Of a stretch of 20,619 nt of DNA, positions 1 to 7,246 are shown piece by piece. This DNA comes from an uncultured Parabacteroides sp. (GTDB taxonomy: Bacteria; Bacteroidota; Bacteroidia; Bacteroidales; Tannerellaceae), in contig CALCST010000021.1 in NCBI GenBank assembly GCA_937894065.1, positions 1-20,619 on the forward strand, in the 5' to 3' direction. Under the pieces are notes generated by a model. It had not been told where the DNA came from. It saw only the letters and a program-made list of their open reading frames with translations, and searched no databases. How positions within the stretch are numbered: position 1 is the stretch's first letter; every line of letters begins with the position of its first letter. A program made the translations under genes and the position numbers.

Positions 1-255
1 ACTTCCGAAACAAATTTGTTTTTCTTCCGTAAGTAATTCAATTTTCTTTCGGAAGGAATTTAAGTTACATTCGAATGTAAATTTCCGAAATTTTAAATAG
101 GTTATTTCCGGAAAAAGGTAAGCATCTTTATTTAGAAACACTCTAGTCTTTTCTGAGAAAGGTGCCGACCTTAGAAAAGATCACTACTTTAATTTCGTCA
201 CCTATTTACTTTTTCAAGTTTCACGACATCGATATACCATTAATTATCAATACAA
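1..255. other. Non-coding, palindrome-rich leader region
   Basis: No convincing gene lies in these 255 bases. The left 120 bp has several copies of TTCCG or its complement CGGAA (around 3-7, 25-29, 50-54, 84-88 and 106-113) and three perfect palindromes: AAACAAATTTGTTT at 8-21, TTACATTCGAATGTAA at 65-80 and TTTCCGGAAA at 105-114. A weaker imperfect stem pairs 148-154 with 173-179 and 160-163 with 168-171. It could be a terminator for the adjacent minus-strand gene or a regulatory structure. The region lies downstream of the broken beta-barrel gene, and the neighbour to the left is outside the window, so its role is unknown. Confidence 0.5.
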
Positions 256-953
256 TCATATGTTTTTAATATTTATCAACATCAGCATTAAAAAAAGGAA
301 AAACAATCCACATCTGAATGAATGATTTATATAACCATTATGATCTGATTCCTCATATTGGGGATGATCATAACCCAACCATATATTTTGATCATAGCTT
401 GTAATGGAAAAATAACACCTGTATTTTGCCTCAATACCTATAAAACGCCAGACATATCGAAAACCGATTTCAGGGTAAATAGCATAATCATTATACCAGA
501 AATTTTCTCCACTATAAGTGTAGGCTCCAATCATAACATCTTTAAATATATCAGTCTGTCTTGATTTGAACCTCTGATACTCCAACCCTCCACCTGCAAA
601 CAGATAAAGATTCTTATAATCAATAATGTTATAATCATAGCCTAAACCTATACCATAAAGGCGTTTCTCCCTTATATATAAAGAACATTTTCTTTGTACC
701 ATTCCTCATCGTTACGCCAACCAAATGGAACATCAAAATGCAAAGAGTGCTTATCCGTGAGATTATATCTGAATGATAATTCCATTGGATAGACTTTAGG
801 ACGTCCAGCTCCCATTTCTTTTATGCGATCCTTGAATGAATAGGAAATCCCTACACTGAATCTCTTAAATTCCTTTTCCTGCGAATAGACTTCCGTACAT
901 AACAGAATTGCTGCTACATACAGTAAAATTTTTGATATTGATTTGAGCTTCAT
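256..953 (-). pseudogene. Outer-membrane beta-barrel protein, broken by a frameshift
   Basis: Two minus-strand reading frames meet here. The first (953 to 672, 93 residues) has a signal peptide ending near VYSQ, then alternating beta-barrel-like segments, and stops right after a (TA)4 run at 673-680. The second frame continues the same protein to 256, with Gly/aromatic-rich strands such as YLFAGGGLEY. Removing one TA unit joins the frames as VLYI-REKRLYG and gives about 231 residues, the size of a small porin-like outer-membrane protein. A second slippage-prone run (A7 on the plus strand, 290-296) lies near the C-terminus. One base fewer would end the protein at GLFFLF, the terminal aromatic expected of a barrel, in place of an unusual hydrophobic tail. 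It may be a decayed gene, a phase-variable gene or a sequencing error. The specific family is not recognised. Confidence 0.6.
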
Positions 954-1036
954 AATGTTAATTTATTTGATTAGTAATGAACCATCTAAATTTTCAACTT
1001 AACCAAACATCTGCTCAAATCCACTCCTCAACAACA

Positions 1037-1060
1037 GTTTAAGTCTTAAACGCAAATATA
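1037..1060 (-). promoter_or_regulatory. Possible promoter with overlapping palindrome
   Basis: On the minus strand, 1053-1060 reads TATATTTG, matching the Bacteroides -7 consensus TAnnTTTG, upstream of the beta-barrel gene that starts at 953. No well-spaced -33 TTTG is present; the nearest is 1086-1089, about 5 bp too far. A perfect palindrome GTTTAAGTCTTAAAC at 1037-1051 would cover the predicted start point and could be an operator. This is speculative. Confidence 0.3.
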
Positions 1061-1106
1061 ATGATAAAACTGTGGTTATTATTTTCAAATTTATTCTTAT
1101 TCCTTA

Positions 1107-2276
1107 TCACTTCCCTTTCCCTGCAATCCTGTCAACTATCACAGCTATCGCACCATCACCAGTAACATTGCATGCCGTACCGAAACTATCCATAGCAATA
1201 TAAAGCGCAATCATCAAGGCCTGTAATGTTTCATTAAAGCCAAGCATGCTTTGAAGGATTCCAAGAGCAGCCATAATTGCACCGCCAGGAACTCCGGGAG
1301 CTGCAACCATGCTTATTCCAAGCATCATAATAAAACCTGCAATTTGAGGGAAGGAAATTGTTTCGCCGGACATGATAAGTATTGCCATAGCACAAGCCAC
1401 AATTTTCATTGTGCTTCCAGCAAGATGGATTGTTGCGCAAAGAGGGACGGTAAATATTGCTATATTCTCACGTACACCGTTCTTTACCGTCTGGGCAAGA
1501 GTAACAGGAATAGTTGCTGCTGAAGACTGAGTTCCCAAGGCTGTTGCGTATGCCGGCAACATATTTCGCAAAAGCTTAAGCGGATTACGTTTGCTCACAA
1601 GTCCGGCTATACTGAATTGTATAAGCAAAAGCAGAACATGAAGGACAAAAATAACCAGAATAACTTTCAGGAACATAGAAATGATATTCATAACCTGACC
1701 GCTGACAGTCATGTTAAGGAAGATACCGAAAATATGAAGCGGAAGAAGTGGGATAATTACTGCCTCAATGACAAGAGTTATTATATCCTTGAAATCGTTG
1801 AAACATTCTTTAAGTGCTGTTCCATTAATATAGGAAAGTCCGAGTCCGACAGTGAAAGACAAAAGCAATGCTGTCATTACATCCATAACCGGCGGCATTG
1901 CGACGGAAAAATAGGATTGCAGCATGAAATCCTCTGGATTCTCAATTGCCGTAAGCTCGGTGTTGACAGGCAATATTTGCGGAAAAATGTTCATTCCGCT
2001 GAAATAAGTGAAAAAACCGGAGAATATGGTTGAGCCGTATGCTATTGCAGCTGTTATGGCTAGAAGCTTTCCGGCACCTTTGCCCAAATCACCAATTGCC
2101 GGAGTGACAAGTCCAACGATAATCAGAGGAATGGCAAAAGACAGGAAACTTCCAAACAATGAATTGAAAGTTACAAATATACGAGCTATACTGATTGGCA
2201 AGAAATTGCCGAAAATAATTCCGGCTAAAATGGCAATTACAACCTTAGCCAGCAGTGAGACCTTCAGTTTTTTCAT
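1107..2276 (-). CDS. DAACS-family (SDF) amino acid:cation symporter, divergent
   Basis: An inner-membrane transporter of 389 residues, slightly shorter than the usual 400-430 of the dicarboxylate/amino acid:cation symporter family. The family fold shows as repeated hydrophobic helices, a serine-containing hairpin (SSAATIP, 251-257), a second hairpin region (AAPGVPGG, 325-332) and the C-terminal substrate helix with D363, T367 and NVTGD (370-374). Two key positions are changed. The TM7 sodium-site motif NMDGT of aspartate transporters reads HLAGS (284-288). The arginine that binds the acidic side chain (R397 in GltPh) aligns with G366. Acidic amino acids or dicarboxylates are therefore unlikely substrates, and a neutral one is more plausible. 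The ATG start at 2276 lies 32 bp inside the end of the NhaC gene, so the two are probably cotranscribed. The family call is firm; the substrate is unknown. Confidence 0.88.
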   Translation of the reverse strand: MKKLKVSLLAKVVIAILAGIIFGNFLPISIARIFVTFNSLFGSFLSFAIPLIIVGLVTPAIGDLGKGAGKLLAITAAIAYGSTIFSGFFTYFSGMNIFPQILPVNTELTAIENPEDFMLQSYFSVAMPPVMDVMTALLLSFTVGLGLSYINGTALKECFNDFKDIITLVIEAVIIPLLPLHIFGIFLNMTVSGQVMNIISMFLKVILVIFVLHVLLLLIQFSIAGLVSKRNPLKLLRNMLPAYATALGTQSSAATIPVTLAQTVKNGVRENIAIFTVPLCATIHLAGSTMKIVACAMAILIMSGETISFPQIAGFIMMLGISMVAAPGVPGGAIMAALGILQSMLGFNETLQALMIALYIAMDSFGTACNVTGDGAIAVIVDRIAGKGK

Positions 2277-3705
2277 GATGTTGTTTGATTTTGAATCCTA
2301 AAATGGCAATAAATATACTCATTAAAGGACTAATAAGGTTAAAAAAGCAATATGGTAAATATGTTAAAGTTCCTACACCGAGGATAGTTGCCTGAGTCAT
2401 ACCGCAAGTATTCCATGGAATAAGAACAGATGTTACGGTTACGGCATCCTCTGTAGTACGGCTGAGAAGGCGGCTTTCATAGCCTTGCTTCTTATAGATA
2501 TCCTTGAACATATTTCCTGTAAGAATAATAGATATATACTGGTCGGCAGTACATATATTCAGAGTCAGTCCGGCAACGACTGTAGATGCAACCATGCTGG
2601 CTCTTTTCTTCATAAATCTGAGGAAAACGGAAGTAATGCTTTCGAGCATTCCGCTTGCCGTCATTGCTCCGCCGAAACACATGGCACATATAATAAGCCA
2701 TATTGTATTCATCATTCCTGCCATTCCACGTGTTGCAACCAAGGAATTCAAAGCTTCGTTTCCGGTTTCAACCTGAGTGCTTCCATAGAATGTCATGAAT
2801 GTACCTTTAAATAAAGAAATTGAGTCCTCAACTCCTGTACCTGATATTTCATGAAGCAAGTGAGGCTGGAAAATAATAGCACAAACTCCAGCAAGAGCTG
2901 CGGATATGAACAACGTGATTATTGAAGGGACTTTGCGTGATATCAGCACTCCTGTAATAACAGGAACCAACAGCAGCCACAATGATATATTAAATGTTTC
3001 CTTCAAAGAATTGGAGAATTCAACTATCTGGTCAGCGTTGCCTGATTCATGGCTTAAACCTGCGATAAGAAATATCAACAGAGTAATAGTCATCGACGGC
3101 ACTGTTGTAAACATCATATATCTTATATGCGAGAAAAGCGGTGTGTTGGTTACAGACGAGGCAAGGACAGTGGTATCAGACAAAGGAGAAACTTTGTCTC
3201 CGAAATAAGCTCCTGAAATAATGGCTCCGGCAACCCAGCCAGTTGAAAAGCCCTGAGCCTCACCTATTCCCATAAGTGCAATTCCTATTGTTGCAATAGT
3301 TGTCCATGAACTTCCGGTCATAACTGAAATCACGGCACAAATTATGCAGCACGATACGAGGAAAAAATGAGGGTGAAGTATCTGCATTCCGTAATAAATC
3401 AGCGTCGGGACAACGCCGCTTACCATCCATGCTCCAGACAAAGCTCCTATCAACAGAAGGATAATCAACGCAACAGAAACGCCTAATATATTATTACAAA
3501 TTGCTTCCTCAATCTTTTTCCAGTGAATCTTCGAAACAATTATTGCCAACGCAGAGCATATTGCGGTTGATGTTAGCAGAACCACTTGACTGGCACCGCT
3601 AAGAGCATCACTGCCGAAAGTATTAATTGTAATGAAAAGAAGTATTACTAATGAAACAATAGGAATGATGGAAATCCAAGCTGAAGGAAGTTTGCCTTTA
3701 GTCAT
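2245..3705 (-). CDS. nhaC: NhaC-family Na+/H+ antiporter (or related exchanger)
   Basis: An inner-membrane antiporter of 486 residues, the normal NhaC-family length. It has about a dozen hydrophobic segments from residue 10 onward and the family signature GDKVSPLSDTT (169-179), preceded by a small-residue stretch with GSSWTTIAT (131-139). NhaC proteins exchange cytoplasmic Na+ for protons. Some relatives instead swap organic anions, such as malate for lactate (MleN), so the substrate pair is not certain. The gene starts with ATG at 3705 and its 3' end overlaps the start of a DAACS symporter gene by 32 bp. Such pairing suggests a linked ion cycle, one protein bringing a solute in with a cation and the other resetting the gradient, but this is inferred from context only. 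A 140 bp inverted-repeat element lies upstream. Confidence 0.85.
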   Translation of the reverse strand: MTKGKLPSAWISIIPIVSLVILLFITINTFGSDALSGASQVVLLTSTAICSALAIIVSKIHWKKIEEAICNNILGVSVALIILLLIGALSGAWMVSGVVPTLIYYGMQILHPHFFLVSCCIICAVISVMTGSSWTTIATIGIALMGIGEAQGFSTGWVAGAIISGAYFGDKVSPLSDTTVLASSVTNTPLFSHIRYMMFTTVPSMTITLLIFLIAGLSHESGNADQIVEFSNSLKETFNISLWLLLVPVITGVLISRKVPSIITLFISAALAGVCAIIFQPHLLHEISGTGVEDSISLFKGTFMTFYGSTQVETGNEALNSLVATRGMAGMMNTIWLIICAMCFGGAMTASGMLESITSVFLRFMKKRASMVASTVVAGLTLNICTADQYISIILTGNMFKDIYKKQGYESRLLSRTTEDAVTVTSVLIPWNTCGMTQATILGVGTLTYLPYCFFNLISPLMSIFIAILGFKIKQHHEKTEGLTAG

Positions 3706-3731
3706 TATGTTGATATTTCTGTTAATTGTTT

Positions 3732-3871
3732 AAGTTTCGCAAGCTCAACTTAAAAGTTTACAAGGTTTCAGATACAAGTTAACAAGGTCAGAACACCTGT
3801 AATTTAACGAATTAATATCCTAACTTGTCATCTTGTCAACTTGTTATCTGGAAGTTGAGCTTGCGAAACTT
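3732..3871. repeat. Inverted-repeat element A, 140 bp
   Basis: The ends are a perfect 20 bp inverted repeat, AAGTTTCGCAAGCTCAACTT at 3732-3751 and its exact complement at 3852-3871. Inside, ACAAGTTAACAAGG (3774-3787) pairs imperfectly with 3831-3844. The interior includes the 8-mer GTCAACTT (3835-3842). A related element occurs at 5013-5138. It lies between folE (downstream end) and nhaC, both minus-strand, so it would be transcribed if folE reads through and could fold into a long hairpin acting as a terminator or RNA-stability element. No coding capacity and no clear target-site duplication were seen. Confidence 0.75.
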
Positions 3872-3874
3872 GAA

Positions 3875-4468
3875 TTACTTATTATGCTTTATAAGATTCA
3901 TAAATTCTTCTCTTGTTTTTGCCTGCTGGAAGAATCCTGTAAAATCAGATGTTGTGGTAAGAGAATTCTGTTTCTCAACTCCACGCATTTGCATACACAT
4001 GTGCTGTGCCTCGATAACAACCATTACGCCAAGAGGATCAAGAGTTTTCTGAATACAATCTTTAATCTGCATAGTCAGTCGTTCCTGAATCTGCAAACGG
4101 CGGGCAAAAATATCTACAACACGAGGAATCTTGCTCAAACCGGTAATGTATTTTTTAGGAATATACGCGATGTGCGCCTTTCCGAAAAACGGCAACATAT
4201 GATGTTCGCAAAGCGAAAAGAAATCAATATCCTTAACAATGACCATCTGTTTGTAATCTTCTTCCTGGAACATTGCAGAACGTAAAACGGCTTCCGGGTC
4301 TTCGTTATATCCTTTGGTAAGGAACTGCATTGCCTTTGCTACACGCATAGGTGTTTTCAGCAAGCCTTCACGTTCAGGATTTTCACCTAACAGAGTCAAA
4401 ACCTCGCGATAATGGTCAGCGAGAACTTCTCTGTTTTTCAATATTATTTCTTCGTTCAACTCAGACAT
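3875..4468 (-). CDS. folE: GTP cyclohydrolase I
   Basis: Catalyses the conversion of GTP to 7,8-dihydroneopterin triphosphate and formate, the first step of folate (and pterin/queuosine-type) synthesis in the cytoplasm. The protein is 197 residues, slightly shorter than the 222-residue E. coli enzyme, mainly at the N-terminus. The three zinc ligands of the FolE-I family are present: C87 and H90 in CEHHMLPFFG, and C158 in QHMCMQMRGV. The 71-residue spacing between the cysteines equals that in E. coli (C110 and C181). The C-terminal SDFTGFF segment is also typical. The ATG start at 4468 lies 7 bp after the stop of the SPOR-domain gene, so the two form a pair. A 140 bp inverted repeat begins just after the stop codon. 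Confidence 0.97.
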   Translation of the reverse strand: MSELNEEIILKNREVLADHYREVLTLLGENPEREGLLKTPMRVAKAMQFLTKGYNEDPEAVLRSAMFQEEDYKQMVIVKDIDFFSLCEHHMLPFFGKAHIAYIPKKYITGLSKIPRVVDIFARRLQIQERLTMQIKDCIQKTLDPLGVMVVIEAQHMCMQMRGVEKQNSLTTTSDFTGFFQQAKTREEFMNLIKHNK

Positions 4469-4475
4469 ATATTAT

Positions 4476-4985
4476 TTAATTCAATGGAATTTTTACTTCT
4501 TCTTTAACTATGTACATCTCTTTGGCGTACGAAGGGAATGCGTCCATAAGCAGCCTCAAAGTACGATAAGCTTCTTCGTGCGAGCGAAAATCGCCTACAC
4601 GCAATTTCCAGAACGGAGCGTTATAGGTTACATAAGTCGGCATATCCGGAAATAATTCCTTTATTTCTTTTTCTTTCTTAAAAGCTTCATCTTTTGATTT
4701 ACGCTGGTTATTTCCGGAGAAAACCTGTGTTCGGAATCCCTGGATTTTCAGGAAAGTTTCATTCTCTGTTGTCTCAACATTCTTTCCGTATTTTCGTGCT
4801 CCAACCAATCGTTTTATCTCATCAGACTGATTAACGGTTACAACACCCTTACCTGCCTGTCGTGACGACAGTCTGTCAAATATCGTCATGACATGCACCG
4901 TTGCAGCATTATCATCAGTTGTTTGAGCCGACAAACTAAAAGCCGAACACAAAGCGACAAACAAAAGTCCAAGGAAATATCTCAT
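4476..4985 (-). CDS. Exported SPOR-domain protein
   Basis: A 169-residue protein with an N-terminal signal peptide (about residues 1-20, cleavage near LSAQ) and a C-terminal SPOR domain of roughly 82-162 (from GFRTQVFSG to the MYIVKEEV segment). SPOR domains bind denuded peptidoglycan glycan strands and usually send proteins to division sites. The middle part (about 25-80) is short and charged with no recognised domain. There is no lipobox, so the mature protein is probably periplasmic. The gene is 7 bp upstream of folE and 164 bp downstream of tpiA, with an inverted-repeat element in that gap. A role in cell-envelope maintenance is inferred from the domain alone, and no link to folate synthesis is evident. 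Confidence 0.85.
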   Translation of the reverse strand: MRYFLGLLFVALCSAFSLSAQTTDDNAATVHVMTIFDRLSSRQAGKGVVTVNQSDEIKRLVGARKYGKNVETTENETFLKIQGFRTQVFSGNNQRKSKDEAFKKEKEIKELFPDMPTYVTYNAPFWKLRVGDFRSHEEAYRTLRLLMDAFPSYAKEMYIVKEEVKIPLN

Positions 4986-5012
4986 ACTATATATTTAGAT
5001 TTTAAATAGTTC

Positions 5013-5138
5013 AAGTTTCGCAAACTCAACTTGCATATAGTTGACAAGGCTTCAGAAACAAATTAACAAGATATTCCTTGCCAACTTGTTCTCTTGTAAA
5101 CTTGTCAACTATAAACAAAGTTGAGCAATACGAAACTT
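5013..5138. repeat. Inverted-repeat element B, 126 bp
   Basis: This element resembles the one at 3732-3871. The left end AAGTTTCGCAAACTCAACTT (5013-5032) pairs with a diverged right end at 5118-5138. An internal perfect 13 bp inverted repeat, TATAGTTGACAAG, lies at 5036-5048 with its complement at 5101-5113. The left halves of the two elements align over about 55 bp, sharing TTCAGAnACAAnTTAACAAG, so they have a common origin. It lies between tpiA and the SPOR gene. With element A it brackets the SPOR-folE pair. Confidence 0.72.
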
Positions 5139-5149
5139 AAATAAAAAAA

Positions 5150-5911
5150 TTATTTATCGAAAGCTTCGATAATAGGCATGAATTTTTCAACTGCCAAAGA
5201 AGCACCACCGATCAAACCACCGTCAACGTTTGGTTTAGCGAACAATTCTTTTGCGTTACCGCCGTTGCAGCTACCACCGTAAAGGATAGTGCAGTTGTCA
5301 GCAACTTCGTTACCATATTTAGCAGCCAATGTAGCACGGATGTGAGCGTGGATTTCTTCAGCCTGGTCAGCTGTAGCAGTTTTACCAGTACCGATAGCCC
5401 AAACTGGTTCGTAAGCCAAGATGATTTTACCGAAATCTTCAGCAGACAAGTTGAACAAAGAACCTTCGATCTGTGCGTCAACAACTTCGAAGTGTTTGCC
5501 AGCTTCTCTTTCTTCCAAAACTTCACCAATACAGAAGATTGGAGTCAAACCGTTAGCCAAAGCCAATTCAACTTTAGTCTTAAGGATTTCTGGAGTTTCG
5601 TGATAGTAAGCACGACGTTCAGAGTGACCCAAAATAACATATTTAGCACCTGTTGAAGCAACCATAGCAGCAGAAACTTCACCTGTGAAAGCACCGCTTA
5701 CTTTATCTGCACAGTTTTCAGCAGCTACACCGATTTTGTTAGTATCGATAGCAGCAGCTACGCTTGCCAAGTGAGTGAACGGAGTACCGATGATAACATC
5801 ACAGTTAGTTGTTTTGTTTTTCAAAGCTTCGTTCAAGCCTTTTGCCAACTCCAAGCCTTCAGCCAGAGTAGTGTTCATTTTCCAGTTTCCTGCAACAATG
5901 TTCTTTCTCAT
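5150..5911 (-). CDS. tpiA: Triose-phosphate isomerase
   Basis: Interconverts dihydroxyacetone phosphate and glyceraldehyde-3-phosphate in glycolysis and gluconeogenesis, as a cytoplasmic TIM-barrel dimer. The 253-residue length is standard. All catalytic elements are visible: N9 and K11 in GNWKMN, the electrophile H96 in GHSERR, the catalytic base E168 in AYEPVWAIGTGKTA together with the flexible loop, and the phosphate-binding GGAS near residue 235. The reading frame uses a narrow set of favoured codons, more so than its neighbours, as expected for a highly expressed enzyme. The ATG at 5911 is 38 bp after the DoxX-like gene, so cotranscription is likely, though tpiA may have its own promoter. 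Confidence 0.98.
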   Translation of the reverse strand: MRKNIVAGNWKMNTTLAEGLELAKGLNEALKNKTTNCDVIIGTPFTHLASVAAAIDTNKIGVAAENCADKVSGAFTGEVSAAMVASTGAKYVILGHSERRAYYHETPEILKTKVELALANGLTPIFCIGEVLEEREAGKHFEVVDAQIEGSLFNLSAEDFGKIILAYEPVWAIGTGKTATADQAEEIHAHIRATLAAKYGNEVADNCTILYGGSCNGGNAKELFAKPNVDGGLIGGASLAVEKFMPIIEAFDK

Positions 5912-5949
5912 AATCTTAAATTATTTATATAAAGTATGTGATACAAAAA

Positions 5950-7236
5950 TTATTTTTCTTTTTTCTTTCGTTTGTTTCTAAACCAGTCGTACCCCCAAAC
6001 GAACAGCAAAGGTACGGTAAAAGTCAATAGGTTGGTTAATAGTTCCGCTTCTTCTTTAATATTTTGTTTATTTCCTGCCAAATATGATTTGGTCAGCGCG
6101 TCCAGAACTTGTTCGTCCGGGATATCGTTATAATGCCATTTGGCAAGTATTGTTCCATCTTTTATCAGGACCAATCCCGGATTTGAACGGATTATAGTTT
6201 TCAACACTACCTCATCAGCAAACAAAAATGAATATTCGGCTCCTGTATAATCTATCCATTTATTGATTTCATCTTCTGTAGAACCGGTAATACAATAAAA
6301 GCCTAAATTATCATATTCCTGAGTAAAATCGAACACATTATTGATTTCGTCGATTCTTTCATCACTTGCTTTTTTCAGGTCCGGAGCAATCAGAAGATAC
6401 AAAGCTCTGCTATCACTCAGCAAGCTGTCAGTAACATCAACTCCATCCAGTGTCGTAACGGAGAAATTGCTGATTGGCGGGACATATCCCTGTTTTATTA
6501 ATGTCGTTTTTGAATCGACAAATACCCAGCTGGAATCGTTGCTTGGATAATTATCAAGCGTAAACTCTTTCTGAACACCATCTTTTTCATATATGAACGA
6601 ATATTCATATTCATCCTGCGGAGCGCCTTCAGGTATTTCCATCTGCGACGGAATATTTACTCCAACCTTGAACGGCCTGAAATCAATGACAGGAAGATGA
6701 TTGTAATTTATATTGGCAAACAACAACATATAAAGGTATGAGAACAAGGCTACAAACCAATATACCTTATATGTATATAATTGATATAGTTTCTGATTAT
6801 AGACAAATGTATATATAGCAGCAGAAAGCAAAACTACATTCTTAAGAAAGGTTTCCCAATTGGTAAGCACCAGAGCATCACCAAAACATCCACAATCAGA
6901 AACAGGGTTGAACAATGCCAGATACAATGTGAGTGGAGTCATGAAAAGCATAAACACCAATGTGAGGAATGATGTATATCTTCTATATACTCCCAGCAAC
7001 ATACATACACCCAGCATAAACTCAAATGCAGCCAGGTTCATCGACAATGTAACAGAAAATATATGCAGAAAATCCAAACCGAAAGCCTTAAGATAGTCAT
7101 CTATCTTAATAGCGCCACCCATTGGGTCAACAGCCTTTACAAAGCCTGAGAAAATGAAAACGACGCCAATAAGTATTCTGCCGGCTTCCGCCAAGACTTT
7201 TTCAACAATCTCTTTTCCGTTCATTGATAAATTCAT
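5950..7236 (-). CDS. BT_3928-type membrane protein: DoxX/MauE-like plus thioredoxin-like domain
   Basis: A protein of about 428 residues from the ATG at 7236. A longer frame starts only at a TTG (7263) inside the upstream gene, and a further ATG is at 7224. The N-terminal half has four or five membrane segments (roughly 20-34, 66-84, 88-109, 133-147 and 158-175) resembling DoxX/MauE-type quinone- or redox-linked proteins. They include SDCGCFGD, with C115 and C117 at the membrane edge. The C-terminal half (about 275-385) looks like a thioredoxin fold, but APDLKK occupies the place of the usual CXXC. A last hydrophobic segment (about 400-417) is followed by a basic tail. The gene lies between DUF1599 and tpiA, an arrangement I recall as conserved in Bacteroidales. 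The function is not established; a role in envelope redox balance is an inference. Confidence 0.75.
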   Translation of the reverse strand: MNLSMNGKEIVEKVLAEAGRILIGVVFIFSGFVKAVDPMGGAIKIDDYLKAFGLDFLHIFSVTLSMNLAAFEFMLGVCMLLGVYRRYTSFLTLVFMLFMTPLTLYLALFNPVSDCGCFGDALVLTNWETFLKNVVLLSAAIYTFVYNQKLYQLYTYKVYWFVALFSYLYMLLFANINYNHLPVIDFRPFKVGVNIPSQMEIPEGAPQDEYEYSFIYEKDGVQKEFTLDNYPSNDSSWVFVDSKTTLIKQGYVPPISNFSVTTLDGVDVTDSLLSDSRALYLLIAPDLKKASDERIDEINNVFDFTQEYDNLGFYCITGSTEDEINKWIDYTGAEYSFLFADEVVLKTIIRSNPGLVLIKDGTILAKWHYNDIPDEQVLDALTKSYLAGNKQNIKEEAELLTNLLTFTVPLLFVWGYDWFRNKRKKKEK

Positions 7237-7246
7237 GTATGTATTA

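Noticed and set aside
202..222. Possible third copy of the inverted-repeat element (TCAAGTTTC near 214-222)
   Set aside because: Only about nine bases match the element end; this is expected by chance in AT-rich sequence, and no partner arm was found.
1617..2033. Plus-strand frame of 138 codons
   Set aside because: It lies wholly antisense to the DAACS transporter gene; composition is odd (rich in Lys, Asn, His, Cys) with no domain pattern, so it is a shadow of the real gene.
3833..4285. Plus-strand frame of 150 codons
   Set aside because: It is antisense to folE, whose zinc ligands and family motifs are intact; it begins inside the inverted-repeat element.
3732..5138. SPOR-folE block as a composite transposon
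   Set aside because: The flanking elements have no transposase, no clear target duplications and unequal lengths, and both genes are ordinary core genes. A repeat-element explanation is simpler.
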